64,000 nt of DNA from the NCBI GenBank assembly GCA_963753055.1, contig CAVWAP010000002.1, forward strand, positions 496,001 through 560,000, given 5' to 3'. Positions 18,381 through 27,096 of this stretch are shown here, one piece after another. The DNA comes from JAUWGC01 sp963753055. Lineage in GTDB: Bacteria; Bacteroidota; Bacteroidia; Bacteroidales; B18-G4. How positions within the stretch are numbered: the stretch's first letter is position 1; the number at the start of each line of letters is the position of its first letter. Both the position numbers and the translations under genes were made by a program. A model generated the notes under the pieces. The model worked only from the letters and a program-made list of their open reading frames with translations, was not told the origin of the DNA and made no database searches.

Positions 18381-18398
18381 TCCTGATTTTCATCAGGA
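18381..18398. repeat. Perfect 7-bp hairpin downstream of elbB
   Basis: TCCTGAT-TTTC-ATCAGGA directly follows the elbB stop codon. There is no T run, so it is probably not an intrinsic terminator; it may stabilise the transcript 3' end. Confidence 0.5.
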
Positions 18399-18451
18399 TG
18401 ACGGGGGAGCAGGGAAGGGATTACTTTTGATAATTAAATAACCAGATAATT

Positions 18452-19594
18452 ATGAATTTTGAATTTACCGAGGAACATGAAATGATTCGGCAGGCTGCCC
18501 GGGACTATGCTGAAAGAGAATTGATCAAAGATGTACTGGAACGCGATGCCAAAGGGGAGATGCCGTTGCAACACATAAAAAACCTGATTGAACTGGGCTT
18601 CTTTGGCATGATGGTAGATCCCAAATATGGCGGAGGTGGCATGGATACCATATCCTATATGCTTGCCATGGAAGAATTATCAAAAATTGATTCAGCTACA
18701 GCAGTAATCCTTTCAGTACATAATTCCCTGGCCTGCTGGGGAATTGAACATTATGGAACGGAAGAACAAAAAGAAAAGTATTTAAGAGAACTGGCGGTAG
18801 GAGAAAAGATAGGGACATTCCTTTTATCTGAACCTGAAGCTGGCTCTGATGCAACATCTCAGAAAACATTAGCAGAGGATAAAGGGGACCATTACCTTGT
18901 GAACGGTACCAAGAACTGGATATCAAATGCTGCATGCGGGTCTGTTTATTTATTAATTGCTCAAACGCATCCTGAACTCAAACACAAGGGGATCAATGCC
19001 TTGATTGTCGACAAAGACACACCGGGCATCTCACTTTCTCCTCATGAAGACAAGATGGGAATGCGCAGCTCTGATACCCATTCTGTGATGTTTAATGATG
19101 TAAAAGTGCCAAAGGAAAACAGGATCGGTGAAGATGGATTTGGATTTAAATTTGCGATGATGGTGCTTGAGGGAGGAAGAATGGGCATCGCAGCACAGGC
19201 GGTTGGCATCGCAGCCGGAGCCCTTGAGCGTTCTATTAAATATGCCAAAGAAAGAAAAGCCTTCGGCAAACATATCGCTGAGCACCAGGCTATAGCATTT
19301 AAGATAGCTGACATGGCCGTGAAGGTTGAAGCGGCCAGGGATTTTACACTTAAAGCAGCCTGGTTAAAAGACAGTGGTAAGCCATATGGGCTGGCCAGCT
19401 CAATGGCCAAACTGTATGCAGCAGATATTGCGATGGAAGTTACCACTGAGGCTGTTCAGATCCATGGGGGTTATGGCTATGTTAAGGAATACCATGTTGA
19501 AAGACTCATGCGCGAAGCGAAACTTACACAGATTTATGAAGGTACCTCAGAAATTCAAAAAATTGTAATTTCGCGAGCATTACTGAAAGAATAA
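18452..19594 (+). CDS. Acyl-CoA dehydrogenase
   Basis: 380 aa, the size of short/medium-chain enzymes. The signatures are present: FLLSEPEAGSDA (flavin and substrate binding), WISNAACGSVYLLIAQT, and the C-terminal ETTEAVQIHGGYGYVKEYHVERLMREAKLTQIYEGTSEIQ region, where the Glu of YEGTSE is the catalytic base of the short/medium-chain class. It oxidises acyl-CoA to trans-2-enoyl-CoA with FAD and passes electrons to ETF. EtfB and EtfA follow directly, which supports that route. The chain length cannot be fixed from sequence alone. Confidence 0.95.
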   Translation: MNFEFTEEHEMIRQAARDYAERELIKDVLERDAKGEMPLQHIKNLIELGFFGMMVDPKYGGGGMDTISYMLAMEELSKIDSATAVILSVHNSLACWGIEHYGTEEQKEKYLRELAVGEKIGTFLLSEPEAGSDATSQKTLAEDKGDHYLVNGTKNWISNAACGSVYLLIAQTHPELKHKGINALIVDKDTPGISLSPHEDKMGMRSSDTHSVMFNDVKVPKENRIGEDGFGFKFAMMVLEGGRMGIAAQAVGIAAGALERSIKYAKERKAFGKHIAEHQAIAFKIADMAVKVEAARDFTLKAAWLKDSGKPYGLASSMAKLYAADIAMEVTTEAVQIHGGYGYVKEYHVERLMREAKLTQIYEGTSEIQKIVISRALLKE

Positions 19595-19612
19595 ATCGGA
19601 GATTTATTCCTC

Positions 19613-19633
19613 GTGATCTGTGACGAGTGACGA
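19613..19633. repeat. Three GTGACGA-type heptamers between acyl-CoA dehydrogenase and etfB
   Basis: GTGATCT, GTGACGA, GTGACGA in a perfect 7-bp period, with a small inverted repeat CTCGT...ACGAG across it. The etfB reading frame could begin within this array at 19620, but the family start is at 19656. Confidence 0.7.
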
Positions 19634-19655
19634 AAAAATAACTAAACGCAAGAAA

Positions 19656-20405
19656 ATGAAAATATTAGTATGTATAAGCAATGTTCCCGATACAACGACA
19701 AAGATCAAGTTTACCGGGGATAATACAGCTTTTGATGATACAGGCGTACAGTGGATCATCAACCCCTGGGACGAGCTGGCGCTTACCAGGGCCCTGGAAC
19801 TGAAAGAAGGTTCCGGAGGAGCAATAGAAAAGATCACAGTTATCAACGTGGGCACTGCTGCTACAGAGCCCACACTGAGAAAAGCCCTGGCCATTGGCGC
19901 TGATGATGCAGTAAGGGTTAATGCCGGAGCCAATGATGCATATGCAGTAGCCGGACAGCTTGCAGAATACATAAAGAACGATCCTTATGATATCATCTTA
20001 TGCGGAATAGACTCCAGCGATTACAATGGTTCACTGGTTGGAGGAATGCTTGCTGAGTTCCTGGATATGCCATCCGTTTCATCAGTTTCCAAACTGGATA
20101 TTGAAGGAGGGGAAGTAAAATTTAACAGGGAAATTGATGGTGGATCAGAAGTGCTGACAACAGAATTACCATTTGTGGCCGTGGTTCAGAAAGGTATTGC
20201 ACTTGAACCAAGAATCCCTTCGATGAGGGGTATCATGATGGCAAGGAAAAAACCATTAAATATTGTTGAACCGGCACAGGTTGAGGAGTTTGCATCTTTC
20301 AAAAACTATGAGTTGCCACCACCTAAGGCAGCCTGCAAGATGGTTGATGCTGAAAACGCCATTGAATTGATTAACCTGCTGCATAATGAGGCAAAAGTGA
20401 TTTAA
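19656..20405 (+). CDS. etfB: Electron transfer flavoprotein, beta subunit
   Basis: About 249 aa from the Met at 19656 (MKILVCISNVPDTTTKIKF), the family start; the earlier Met at 19620 would only add repeat-encoded residues. The ETF beta signatures are visible: LALTRALELKEG after NPWDE, DYNGSLVGGMLAE(F)L and RIPSMRGIMMARKKPL. With EtfA it carries FAD and AMP and receives electrons from the acyl-CoA dehydrogenase in the cytoplasm. It lies 19 nt upstream of etfA. Confidence 0.96.
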   Translation: MKILVCISNVPDTTTKIKFTGDNTAFDDTGVQWIINPWDELALTRALELKEGSGGAIEKITVINVGTAATEPTLRKALAIGADDAVRVNAGANDAYAVAGQLAEYIKNDPYDIILCGIDSSDYNGSLVGGMLAEFLDMPSVSSVSKLDIEGGEVKFNREIDGGSEVLTTELPFVAVVQKGIALEPRIPSMRGIMMARKKPLNIVEPAQVEEFASFKNYELPPPKAACKMVDAENAIELINLLHNEAKVI

Positions 20406-20424
20406 TGACTAAAAAATTAAAAAA

Positions 20425-21393
20425 ATGGCAGTTTTAACATATACAGAAAATTGGGACGGGAAATTCAAGAAGCTCAGCTTTGAGCTGGTTTCCTATGCTA
20501 AGCAGATAGCCGATCAATTAGGTACCAATGTGGTTGCTCTCTCTATTGGTAATGTTGCAGGCGAAGAGCTTCAGAAACTGGGAAATTATGGTGCAGCAAA
20601 AGTCCTTTCCGTTCAGGATGACCGCTTGAATGTATTGATCAACAGGGCTTACGCCTCCATCGTATCCCAGGTTGCAGATAAGGAAAATGCGGACGTGATT
20701 GTCTTTGCCAATAACTTTACAGGCAAGGCAGTGGCCCCACGGGTCGCCGTGAAACTTAAAGCTGGTGCAGTCACTGGTGTTACCGCGGCTCCATCAAGCC
20801 TGGATCCATTTGTGGTTAAGAAGAAGGTATTTACCAATAAGGCCTTTGCTGATGTGGTCGTTACTTCCCCTAAAAAAGTATTGACCCTTTTCCAGAACTC
20901 AGTTGGTATCGCCGAAACAGGTGGCGAAGCGCAGGTAGAATCCTTTTCTCCTGAACTTAATGATGCCGACTTTAAAACCAAAGTGCTGGATGTAAATAAG
21001 ATTACCGGCAAAGTCCTTCTGAGTGATGCAGAGGTAGTTGTATCTGGCGGTAGAGGGATGAAGAGTCCGGATAACTGGCAACCACTGGAAGAGATGGCTG
21101 CGGAGCTTGGAGCCGCAACTGCTTGCTCCAGGCCTGTATCAGATGAAGGATGGAGGCCTCATGAGGAGCATGTCGGCCAAACAGGTAAGATCATTGCTCC
21201 TAACCTGTATTTCGCACTTGGAATCTCAGGTGCCATTCAACATCTTGGTGGCGTGAGCTCATCAAAATGCATTGTAGCTGTCAATACTGATAAGGATGCT
21301 CCAATTTTTGAAGCAGCGGACTATGGAATAATTGGAGATGTGCAGAAAGTGCTTCCGGAACTGGTACAAGGAATTAAAGAACTGAAGAAATAG
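20425..21393 (+). CDS. etfA: Electron transfer flavoprotein, alpha subunit
   Basis: 322 aa. The C-terminal FAD-binding domain is clear: SRPVSDEGW, QTGKIIAPNLYFALGISGAIQHL and IVAVNTDKDAPIFEAADYGIIGD are the classic ETF alpha motifs. The N-terminal half is an adenine-nucleotide-hydrolase-like domain. It carries the FAD that shuttles electrons from acyl-CoA dehydrogenase to a membrane quinone reductase. The membrane Fe-S protein encoded convergently right downstream is the probable acceptor. Confidence 0.96.
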   Translation: MAVLTYTENWDGKFKKLSFELVSYAKQIADQLGTNVVALSIGNVAGEELQKLGNYGAAKVLSVQDDRLNVLINRAYASIVSQVADKENADVIVFANNFTGKAVAPRVAVKLKAGAVTGVTAAPSSLDPFVVKKKVFTNKAFADVVVTSPKKVLTLFQNSVGIAETGGEAQVESFSPELNDADFKTKVLDVNKITGKVLLSDAEVVVSGGRGMKSPDNWQPLEEMAAELGAATACSRPVSDEGWRPHEEHVGQTGKIIAPNLYFALGISGAIQHLGGVSSSKCIVAVNTDKDAPIFEAADYGIIGDVQKVLPELVQGIKELKK

Positions 21394-21491
21394 AAAGAAG
21401 AAAAGAGAAAAGAGAAAAGAGAGAAGAGAAATAAATATTATTATCAATCTCTTCTCTCTTTTCTCTTCTCTCTTTTCTCTTCTCTCTTCTC
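21394..21491. repeat. Purine/pyrimidine heptamer arrays forming a long hairpin; bidirectional terminator
   Basis: The left arm is made of AGAAAAG-type heptamers and the right arm of CTCTTCT/CTTTTCT-type words. Within it GAAAAGAGAGAAGAG (21414-21428) is perfectly complementary to CTCTTCTCTCTTTTC (21449-21463), giving a 15-bp stem. It fills the gap between convergent etfA and the Fe-S oxidoreductase, where a bidirectional terminator would be expected. Confidence 0.85.
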
Positions 21492-21494
21492 ATA

Positions 21495-23576
21495 TTATAG
21501 CCCCATCCCCTTTGCTACTAATTCTGCAATATCCAGGTTCTTCATTTCCTCTTCGCGGTTCTTGTACTTGATGCCATCGGTCATCATGACCATGCAGAAA
21601 GGACATGCAGTGGCCACAATATTGGCGCCGGTTTCGATGACGTCTTCAATCCTTTCTATGAAGACCTCTTTTTCTCCTTTTTCAGCTTCCTTGAACATCT
21701 GGCCCCCACCGGCACCACAACAAAGAGCATAACTTTTGATACGCTTCATCTCAACTTGCTTGCCACCGGCAGCTTTTATTACTTCACGGGGAGCATTGTA
21801 CTCCCCGTTGGCCCTTCCCAGGTAACAGGGATCATGAAAGCTGATCGTGTCACCATTGAATTTTGACTTATCCAGGCTGATCTTTCCATCGGCAATTAGA
21901 TCCCTTAAGAACTGACTATGATGAACGACTTCATACTTACCTTCCAAATCAGGGTATTCATTCAGGAAAGTATTATAATCATGCGGGCAGCAGGTGAGGA
22001 TCTTTTTAACCCCGTAAGCATTGAAGATCTCGATGTTCATCAAAGCCTGCATCTGGAAGAGCATTTCATTACCAGACCTGCGGGCAACATCACCACTGTC
22101 GACTTCCTCAATGCCCAGCACCGCATAGTCGATCTTAAGGTGGTTCAGGATCTTAACAAACTCCCGTGTAACTTTCTTGTACCTATCATCAAATGCACCT
22201 GCAGAGCCTACCCAGAATAACCATTCAGGTTGCTTTCCCTGAGCCTGGAGAGCGGCATATACCGGTACTTCCAGGTTCACATCTTCAGCCCATTTCATCC
22301 TGTCTTCCGGGGAAAACTGCCAGGGAGCACCATTGTTCTCAATATTGGTGAATATGGAGTTTAACTCTCCCGGACCAGCAGATTCCTCCATCACGAGATA
22401 CCTTCTCATATCAACAATAAGAGAAGGATGGTTGATGTTGATCGGGCACTCCTGTGCACATGCATTACAGGTGGTGCAGGCCCAGAGTTCTTCTTCCGAA
22501 ATATAATCCCGGATGAGTGATTTATTGTCTGAAAAAGATTTGTCTCTGACGAGCCCGGGACCCTTTTCCTTCATCCTGGCCCTGGTATCCATTAGTATCT
22601 TCCTTGGGGAGAGCTTCTTGCCCGTTGTGTTTGCTGGACAAACATCAGTGCACCGTCCGCATTCCGTACATGCCAGGGCATCAAGATAATTTTTCCAGGT
22701 GATGTCCTCAACATCCAATACGCCGAATCTTTCAACGCTTTCTTCTCCCTCTGCCGGCTCAGTAAATGCAGCGTTGGGGTCCATCATCAGCTTGACTTCC
22801 TTGGTTATATTAGGCATATTGGACAGGTATCCCAGGGGCTCCAGGCGGCTGAAAAACACGTTCGGTACTGACATGAAGACGTGGAAATGCTTGGAATAGG
22901 GGAGAATATTGGCAAAAATGAAGATAAGTACGATATGGGCCCACCAGTTGACCTCATGCCAGAAATGGGCAGGCTCCAAAGAAATACCAGGTAAGAGCCC
23001 GGAAAGAAAATTACTCACGGGGTACAATCCGACAATTTCGTGTCCGCTTTGTCCTGCCTCCAGCAAATAGAACGTGTTCATCCCCAGGAGGGACACCATA
23101 AGCAGCATGATCAGTGTAAGGGCAATATTGGCATCAATATGGGAGATATGCTTCATCTCAATGCCGCTGAATCGCTTGATATGCATAAAGATCCTTCTGG
23201 CTAGGAATGCCAGGATCAGCACGAAGATGATAAAAGCAAATACGTCACCCAGTGCAGTGATAGCATCATATACCGGCCCCAGGACCGACAGGGCTCTTTC
23301 AGTACCAAATAATCCATCAATGATCATTTCTATGCTTCCAATAAGTATCACCAGGAATCCCCACCAGACCAGCGCGTGCATAAAACCGACAACAGGCTTG
23401 CGCAGGATCTTGGTCTGACCGAAGGCCACCCTCATCATGATTGAAAAGCGCTTTCCCCATTGTCCGACAGGAAAAGGCTTTGTCAGCCTGAAGAATGAAT
23501 AAAACCGGTATGCAGTATATGAAAAAACACCCAGAGTAATTAGCAGGGTAACGGCAAATACTATTTGTTTGATCAT
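21495..23576 (-). CDS. Membrane Fe-S oxidoreductase (heterodisulfide-reductase-like, DUF224/EMO type)
   Basis: 693 aa. The N-terminal ~270 residues form about six membrane helices of the NarI (cytochrome b gamma) type, with several His that may ligate haem. A cytoplasmic part has two 4Fe-4S motifs (CTECGRCTDVCP and CTTCNACAQECP), then two CCG domains: CCPHDYNTF and CCGAGGGQMF. This architecture is that of ETF:menaquinone oxidoreductases described in syntrophic fatty-acid oxidisers. Its place next to etfBA and the acyl-CoA dehydrogenase supports transfer of ETF electrons to menaquinone; the exact reaction is inference. Confidence 0.88.
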   Translation of the reverse strand: MIKQIVFAVTLLITLGVFSYTAYRFYSFFRLTKPFPVGQWGKRFSIMMRVAFGQTKILRKPVVGFMHALVWWGFLVILIGSIEMIIDGLFGTERALSVLGPVYDAITALGDVFAFIIFVLILAFLARRIFMHIKRFSGIEMKHISHIDANIALTLIMLLMVSLLGMNTFYLLEAGQSGHEIVGLYPVSNFLSGLLPGISLEPAHFWHEVNWWAHIVLIFIFANILPYSKHFHVFMSVPNVFFSRLEPLGYLSNMPNITKEVKLMMDPNAAFTEPAEGEESVERFGVLDVEDITWKNYLDALACTECGRCTDVCPANTTGKKLSPRKILMDTRARMKEKGPGLVRDKSFSDNKSLIRDYISEEELWACTTCNACAQECPININHPSLIVDMRRYLVMEESAGPGELNSIFTNIENNGAPWQFSPEDRMKWAEDVNLEVPVYAALQAQGKQPEWLFWVGSAGAFDDRYKKVTREFVKILNHLKIDYAVLGIEEVDSGDVARRSGNEMLFQMQALMNIEIFNAYGVKKILTCCPHDYNTFLNEYPDLEGKYEVVHHSQFLRDLIADGKISLDKSKFNGDTISFHDPCYLGRANGEYNAPREVIKAAGGKQVEMKRIKSYALCCGAGGGQMFKEAEKGEKEVFIERIEDVIETGANIVATACPFCMVMMTDGIKYKNREEEMKNLDIAELVAKGMGL

Positions 23577-23668
23577 TAGTTAAGTGTTATCGGGTTATCA
23601 ACATATGATGAAATGCAGTATACAATTATAAGCATTAATGCATTTAGAATAAAATTAAATAATATCCA

Positions 23669-23676
23669 TATATTTG
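23669..23676 (+). promoter_or_regulatory. -7 promoter element for the mutase gene
   Basis: TATATTTG matches TAnnTTTG, 25 nt upstream of the mutase ATG. No clear -33 TTG was found at 19-21 nt. Confidence 0.5.
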
Positions 23677-23701
23677 CGTGAATCATTGATTTAGATCAGC
23701 C

Positions 23702-26700
23702 ATGCTAAACCCCCAGATTTACAAACCCAAGAACCACATACGAATAGTAACCGCTGCTTCCTTGTTTGATGGCCATGATGCTGCCATTAATATTTTTCGC
23801 AGGATCATTCAGTCAACAGGGGCAGAAGTCATTCACCTCGGTCACGACCGTTCTGTGAATGATATCGTTGAATGCGCAATACAGGAAGACGCCCAGTCCA
23901 TTGCCCTGACCTCCTACCAGGGAGGACATATGGAATTCTTTATGTATATGAAAGATATGCTGAAAGAAAAGGGCTGCGGACACATCAAGATCTTTGGAGG
24001 AGGAGGAGGCGTGATCCTTCCTGATGAAATGGATGAACTGCATGCATACGGGATCGATCGTATCTATTCACCGGATGACGGCAGGACAATGGGCTTGCAG
24101 GGAATGATCAACGATTTGATGGAAAAATCAGATTTTCCAACAGGGAAAGACATTAATGTTAGTCTTGAGGATATTCAAAAGAAGAATATCATAGCCATCG
24201 CAAAATTAATATCTGCGGCCGAAAATTATCCTGATGATGTTCAGGACCTGCTGGAAGAGATACGCAACCTGAAAAAACAAACACCTGTTCTTGGCATAAC
24301 AGGTACCGGTGGCGCAGGAAAATCATCACTGGTGGATGAGATTGTCAGGCGGTTCCTGGCAGATTTTGATGATAAATCCATTGCCATCGTATCTGTTGAC
24401 CCTTCCAAAAGAAAAACTGGCGGGGCCTTGCTAGGCGACAGGATTCGCATGAACTCGATTAACAATGAAAGGGTTTACATGCGGTCGCTGGCTACACGTC
24501 AGTCTAACCTTTCCGTGTCAAGGTATGTCAGGGATGCTGAATCCATCTTGCAGGCAGCAGGCTTTGATCTCATCCTGCTGGAGACATCCGGTATTGGACA
24601 GTCAGATACCGAGATCATTGATCATAGTGATCTTTCCATGTATGTTATGACCCCCGATTATGGAGCTGCCACACAGCTGGAAAAAATCGACATGCTGGAC
24701 TTTGCAGATGTTATAGCACTTAACAAATTTGACCACAGGGGGTCTCTTGATGCCCTGCGTGATGTGAGGAAGCAATATGCACGTAATCATCAGCTATGGC
24801 ATGAAGACCCTGATACTATGCCGGTTTATGGCACCATTGCATCTCAATTCAATGACCCTGGTGTTAATAACCTCTATCAGGAAATTATTAAGATGCTGAA
24901 TGAGAAAGGAAAGAAGAAATTCAAGTCCTCCTATGAGGTTACAGACGAAATGTCTGAAAAGATACATATTATCCCACCCAAACGTACCAGGTATCTGTCG
25001 GAAATCTCAGATACTGTGAGGAACTATAACAAGTGGGCTGAAGACCAGGCAGCAGTGGCGCAGAGAATGTATACCATCAACGACACATTGAAAGCCCTGA
25101 AGGAAAGTGATCCTGATGCCTCAGCCGGTCAGCTGGAAGAGCTCTATAAGAAATCAGAGAGGAACCTTGATCCGCATAACAGGGAGATCCTTGAGAATTG
25201 GCAGGATAAAGTGAAATCTTACCAGCAGGAGGATTTTATTTTTCAAGTCAGGGACCAGCAGATCAAGGTTAAGACAAACACTGAGTCACTTTCTCATCTC
25301 CAGATACCAAAGGTTTCATTACCAAAATATTTAGCCTGGGGGGAGATATTAAAGTGGGTTTTAAAAGAAAATGTCCCAGGGGAGTTTCCATTCGCCTCAG
25401 GAGTATTTCATTTTAAACGGGAGGGAGAAGATCCTACCAGGATGTTTGCAGGCGAGGGGGGACCAGAACGGACCAACAAGAGGTTCCATTACCTCTCCCA
25501 TGGAATGCCTGCCAGAAGGCTCTCCACAGCCTTTGACTCGGTAACACTTTATGGGCAGGATCCGGATAAGAGACCTGACATCTATGGTAAAATAGGTAAC
25601 TCCGGCGTATCTGTCTCATGCCTGGATGATGCCAAGAGGCTTTACTCAGGATTTGACCTTTCCGATCCGAAGACTTCCGTTTCTATGACAATTAATGGTC
25701 CGGCGCCTACACTGGTTGGCTATTTTATGAATACAGCCATCGACCAGCAATGTGAAGTTTATATCAAGGAGAATGGCCTCGAGAAAAAGGTGGAAAAGAA
25801 AATTGATGATATCTATGCCAGGCGTGGTGTGAAGAGGCCCGAATACAATGCCAGGATGCCTGATGGGAATGATGGCTTAGGCCTTATGTTACTGGGTGTC
25901 ACAGGCGACCAGGTGCTGCCTGAGGAAACCTATGAAAAGATTAAAGTGGATACCATCTCCAGGGTGAGGGGAACAGTCCAGGCAGATATCCTGAAGGAAG
26001 ACCAGGCACAAAATACCTGCATTTTCTCAACTGACTTTGCATTGAAGATGATGGGCGATGTCCAGGAATACTTCAGCAAGAACAACGTAAGGAACTTCTA
26101 TTCCGTTTCCATATCCGGGTACCATATCGCAGAGGCCGGCGCCAACCCGATAACACAGCTGGCATTTACCCTTGCTAATGGCTTTACCTATGTTGAATAT
26201 TATGTTTCCAGGGGTATGGACATCAATAGTTTTGCACCGAACCTGTCTTTCTTCTTCTCCAATGGCATCGATCCGGAGTATTCTGTGATCGGGAGGGTAG
26301 CCAGGCTGATCTGGTCCAAGGCCATGAAGTTCAAGTACGGTGCGAATGAAAGAAGCCAGAAGCTGAAGTATCATATACAGACCTCCGGCAGGTCCCTGCA
26401 CTCGCAGGAGATTGAATTCAACGATATCCGAACCACTTTACAGGCACTGTACGCTATTTATGATAATTGCAACTCCCTGCATACCAATGCTTATGACGAA
26501 GCAATAACAACCCCTACCGAGGAATCAGTCAGAAGGGCTGTTGCGATACAAATGATCATTAACCATGAGCTGGGCCTGGCCAAGAACCAGAATTCCCTGC
26601 AGGGATCATTTATCATTGAAGAGCTTACCGACCTGGTGGAAGAAGCAGTTATTTCAGAATTTGACAGGATCACCGAAAGAGGCGGGGTACTTGGAGCCAT

Positions 26701-27067
26701 GGAATCCATGTACCAGCGCAGCAAGATACAGGAGGAATCCATGTATTATGAATCTATGAAGCATTCCGGCAAATTGCCCATCATGGGAGTCAATACTTTC
26801 CTTTCTAAAGATGGCTCGCCGACCATTATCCCGGGTGAGGTTATTCGTGCAACAGAGAAGGAAAAGAAACAGCAGATTTCATCTATCAAAAACCTGCATA
26901 AAGCTTATGCTGATGAAGCAGATCATTGCCTGAGAGAATTGCAGGTGAAAGCCATTCACAACGAAAATATATTTGAAGGCATCTTGGAAGCATCGAAATA
27001 CTGCTCTATCGGCCAGATCTCAAAGGCATTGTTTGAAGTAGGAGGTCAGTACCGGAGGAATATGTAA
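23702..27067 (+). CDS. icmF: Fused acyl-CoA mutase, IcmF type (isobutyryl-CoA or related mutase)
   Basis: 1121 aa in three parts. Residues ~1-150: B12-binding domain with the His ligand in FDGHDAAINIFRRI. Residues ~190-400: MeaB/ArgK-type G-protein chaperone with P-loop GTGGAGKSS and NKFDHRG (NKxD). Residues ~520-1121: mutase TIM barrel with NGPAPTLVGYFMNTAIDQQC and SVSISGYHIAEAGANPITQLAFTLANG. This is the IcmF order, not the separate alpha/beta methylmalonyl-CoA mutase order. It rearranges branched acyl-CoA carbon skeletons with adenosylcobalamin; the built-in G domain handles cofactor loading. Isobutyryl, isovaleryl or pivalyl specificity cannot be read here. Confidence 0.9.
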   Translation: MLNPQIYKPKNHIRIVTAASLFDGHDAAINIFRRIIQSTGAEVIHLGHDRSVNDIVECAIQEDAQSIALTSYQGGHMEFFMYMKDMLKEKGCGHIKIFGGGGGVILPDEMDELHAYGIDRIYSPDDGRTMGLQGMINDLMEKSDFPTGKDINVSLEDIQKKNIIAIAKLISAAENYPDDVQDLLEEIRNLKKQTPVLGITGTGGAGKSSLVDEIVRRFLADFDDKSIAIVSVDPSKRKTGGALLGDRIRMNSINNERVYMRSLATRQSNLSVSRYVRDAESILQAAGFDLILLETSGIGQSDTEIIDHSDLSMYVMTPDYGAATQLEKIDMLDFADVIALNKFDHRGSLDALRDVRKQYARNHQLWHEDPDTMPVYGTIASQFNDPGVNNLYQEIIKMLNEKGKKKFKSSYEVTDEMSEKIHIIPPKRTRYLSEISDTVRNYNKWAEDQAAVAQRMYTINDTLKALKESDPDASAGQLEELYKKSERNLDPHNREILENWQDKVKSYQQEDFIFQVRDQQIKVKTNTESLSHLQIPKVSLPKYLAWGEILKWVLKENVPGEFPFASGVFHFKREGEDPTRMFAGEGGPERTNKRFHYLSHGMPARRLSTAFDSVTLYGQDPDKRPDIYGKIGNSGVSVSCLDDAKRLYSGFDLSDPKTSVSMTINGPAPTLVGYFMNTAIDQQCEVYIKENGLEKKVEKKIDDIYARRGVKRPEYNARMPDGNDGLGLMLLGVTGDQVLPEETYEKIKVDTISRVRGTVQADILKEDQAQNTCIFSTDFALKMMGDVQEYFSKNNVRNFYSVSISGYHIAEAGANPITQLAFTLANGFTYVEYYVSRGMDINSFAPNLSFFFSNGIDPEYSVIGRVARLIWSKAMKFKYGANERSQKLKYHIQTSGRSLHSQEIEFNDIRTTLQALYAIYDNCNSLHTNAYDEAITTPTEESVRRAVAIQMIINHELGLAKNQNSLQGSFIIEELTDLVEEAVISEFDRITERGGVLGAMESMYQRSKIQEESMYYESMKHSGKLPIMGVNTFLSKDGSPTIIPGEVIRATEKEKKQQISSIKNLHKAYADEADHCLRELQVKAIHNENIFEGILEASKYCSIGQISKALFEVGGQYRRNM

Positions 27068-27068
27068 T

Positions 27069-27096
27069 TGTCAACTGTCAACTGTCAATTGTCAAC
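27069..27096. repeat. Four TGTCAAC heptamers filling the icmF-hflX gap
   Basis: TGTCAAC, TGTCAAC, TGTCAAT, TGTCAAC, exactly 4 x 7 bp, starting 2 nt after the icmF stop and ending at the base before the convergent hflX stop codon. The whole intergenic interval is repeat. Confidence 0.9.
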
